This document shows, piece after piece, positions 6,879 through 8,367 of a DNA stretch of 8,367 nt. The first letter of the stretch is position 1, and each line of letters begins with the position of its first letter. The translations under genes and the position numbers were made by a program. The notes below the pieces were generated by a model. That model had not been told where the DNA came from. It saw only the letters and a program-made list of their open reading frames with translations, and did no database searches. Source of the stretch: Candidatus Aerophobota bacterium (GTDB lineage: Bacteria > Aerophobota > Aerophobia > Aerophobales > B3-G15); contig DRTT01000015.1 of the NCBI GenBank assembly GCA_011372105.1, positions 1-8,367 on the forward strand. The letters are read 5' to 3'.

Positions 6879-8367
6879 TTATGCTTCTTTTTCTGGTTCG
6901 TAGGTGGAATAAAAATAAGGGGTGTAGGCTTCAAACTCAGCCGCACAGGTGTCAACAAGTTTGTACACAGGTCTTATTTTTCTCTTTTTTCTGATTTTTC
7001 GAATGAAAAGCTCGTCTTTTCCTAAAAGTTTTGCTATTTGAAGATCGGAAAATCCGTACCTTTTTGCTTTCCATAAAAGATATAGAAATTCTTTCTCATT
7101 TCCAATGTTTGTGTTTTTTAAATTTATTATTTTCTTTTCCATATCCACTATTTCTTTTATATTGTGAATAAACCAGGGGTCTATTCTGGTAAGCTCACTT
7201 ACCTTTTCAACCGACATTCCTCTTCTTAAGGCGTAACCTATATAAAGTATTCTATCAGCATTTGGAATGGTTAATTTCTGGATAAGTTCTTCATCTGTTA
7301 CAGGTGGTGGATCAACAAGACCTTCAATGCCAATTTCAAGTGATCTTAGACCTTTTTGCAGGGCTTCTTTGAAAGTTCGGCCAATTGCCATTACCTCTCC
7401 CACTGATTTCATGGAGGTTGTAAGAGTGGGATCTGTTCCGGGAAATTTTTCAAAAGTAAAACGGGGTATCTTTATCACACAATAATCAATAGTTGGCTCA
7501 AAACAGGCAGGAGTTTCCTTGGTTATATCGTTTGGAAGTTCATCTAAGGTATATCCTACAGCAAGTTTTGCTGCAATTTTTGCTATTGGAAAACCTGTGG
7601 CTTTTGATGCAAGAGCAGAGCTTCTTGATACTCTTGGGTTCATTTCTATTACCACCATTTCACCATTTTCTGGATTTACTGCAAATTGTATATTTGATCC
7701 CCCTGTTTCCACTCCTATCTCTCTTATAATCTTTATTGCTGCATCTCTCATTGCTTGATATTCTTTATCTGTTAAAGTTTGAGCAGGAGCACAGGTTATG
7801 CTATCTCCTGTGTGAATACCCATAGGATCAACATTTTCTATGGAACAGATAATTACCACATTGTCCTTTTTATCTCTCATTACCTCAAGCTCATACTCTT
7901 TCCATCCGATAACTGATTCCTCGATCAGTATCTCACTTATCATACTCCTTTCAAGACCTCTTGCCGCTATTTCTTCAAATTCATCTATGTTATAAGCTAC
8001 TCCCCCACCTGTTCCACCGAGAGTAAAGCTTGGGCGAATTATTACAGGAAAGCCTATGTTCTTTACGACCTCTCTTGCTTCTTCCATACTGTAGGCAAGT
8101 CCGCTTTTTGGGACTCTTAAACCTATCTTTTGCATGCATTCTCTAAAAAGTTTTCTATCTTCCGCTTTATTTATAGCCTCATAGTTTGCCCCTATCATCT
8201 CAACTCCGTAGCGCTCAAGCACTCCTTTTCTGGCAAGAATTGCTCCTATGTTGAGACCTGTTTGGCCACCTAAGGTGGGAAGAAGTGCATCAGGTCTTTC
8301 TTTTTTAATTATGAGCTCCACAACCTCAGGGGTTATAGGTTCTATGTAAGTTTTGTCTGACATTTCA
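6879..8367 (-). CDS. carB: Carbamoyl-phosphate synthase large subunit, N-terminal half (split CarB; 5' end cut by window edge)
   Basis: The product makes the carboxyphosphate intermediate used, with ammonia delivered from CarA, for carbamoyl phosphate in pyrimidine and arginine synthesis. The reading frame is open to the right edge (495 codons present); alignment by eye to E. coli CarB starts near its residue 59, so about 60 residues are missing. Seen here are [10 protein letters not shown], the ATP-grasp Gly-rich loop [11 protein letters not shown], the metal-binding block [18 protein letters not shown] (equivalent to E. coli Glu299/Asn301) and the oligomerisation domain ending VDTCAAEF...YFYSTYE. 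The gene then stops with TAA at the equivalent of about residue 550, where the E. coli protein (about 1073) continues into its second synthetase half and allosteric domain. mnmG begins 4 bp later, so no remnant of the second half follows. The full product would be near 555 residues, like the separate N-terminal section in Aquifex. The second half must be encoded elsewhere, or be absent. Residues in the first half look intact. Confidence 0.95.
   Translation of the reverse strand, partial: EMSDKTYIEPITPEVVELIIKKERPDALLPTLGGQTGLNIGAILARKGVLERYGVEMIGANYEAINKAEDRKLFRECMQKIGLRVPKSGLAYSMEEAREVVKNIGFPVIIRPSFTLGGTGGGVAYNIDEFEEIAARGLERSMISEILIEESVIGWKEYELEVMRDKKDNVVIICSIENVDPMGIHTGDSITCAPAQTLTDKEYQAMRDAAIKIIREIGVETGGSNIQFAVNPENGEMVVIEMNPRVSRSSALASKATGFPIAKIAAKLAVGYTLDELPNDITKETPACFEPTIDYCVIKIPRFTFEKFPGTDPTLTTSMKSVGEVMAIGRTFKEALQKGLRSLEIGIEGLVDPPPVTDEELIQKLTIPNADRILYIGYALRRGMSVEKVSELTRIDPWFIHNIKEIVDMEKKIINLKNTNIGNEKEFLYLLWKAKRYGFSDLQIAKLLGKDELFIRKIRKKRKIRPVYKLVDTCAAEFEAYTPYFYSTYEPEKEA

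Noticed and set aside
6875..6890. A frameshift or premature stop as the cause of the short carB
   Set aside because: mnmG starts 4 bp after the stop and no sequence of the CarB second half follows, so a simple frameshift does not explain it; a split gene fits better.
6875..6958. Extended mnmG start adding 28 residues
   Set aside because: The added residues mirror the end of carB in another frame and are Pro/Lys-rich with no family match; the ATG at 6874 gives the canonical [13 protein letters not shown] start and 627 residues.
7267..7758. Plus-strand open frames opposite carB
   Set aside because: They overlap each other in different frames and lie opposite strongly conserved CarB sequence; their hydrophobic look is a product of the antisense frame.

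Overview
The window is a densely packed stretch of bacterial core metabolism. All nine recognisable genes are on the minus strand, so transcription runs right to left. In that order they are: the N-terminal half of the carbamoyl-phosphate synthase large subunit (carB, 5' end cut by the window edge), mnmG, a short QueG-like iron-sulfur protein, hisH, hisF, guaA, purS, purQ and the start of purL (cut by the left edge). The largest gap is 49 bp. The other junctions are overlaps or gaps of 3 to 16 bp.

The DNA is visibly AT-rich and the proteins are rich in Lys, Glu and Ile. MnmG and strong Shine-Dalgarno sites (for example UAAGGAGG before guaA) point to a bacterium. The carB gene stops at the boundary between the two halves of the usual ~1070-residue protein. 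Such a split is known from Aquifex and from some methanogenic archaea. It fits a deep-branching or uncultivated, possibly thermophilic, bacterial lineage, but I cannot name the taxon from sequence alone.

Right block (8367-4310): carB N-half feeds pyrimidine and arginine synthesis. mnmG modifies the tRNA wobble uridine. The QueG-like protein resembles an enzyme of tRNA queuosine synthesis but is short and appears to lack the QueG catalytic aspartate. It lies in the same reading frame as mnmG, separated from it by one stop and one codon.

Left block (4260-1): hisH and hisF form imidazole glycerol phosphate synthase, which releases AICAR, a purine intermediate. guaA makes GMP. purS, purQ and purL form the three-subunit FGAM synthase. 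A candidate promoter lies in the 49-bp gap before hisH, so this block may be transcribed separately as well as by read-through. Most enzymes here hydrolyse glutamine or use the ammonia released from it (CarB via CarA, HisH/HisF, GuaA, PurQ/PurL).

I see no mobile elements, CRISPR arrays, structural RNA genes or repeats. No radically new system is apparent. The most notable points are the split carB, the atypical QueG-like protein and its in-frame junction with mnmG.
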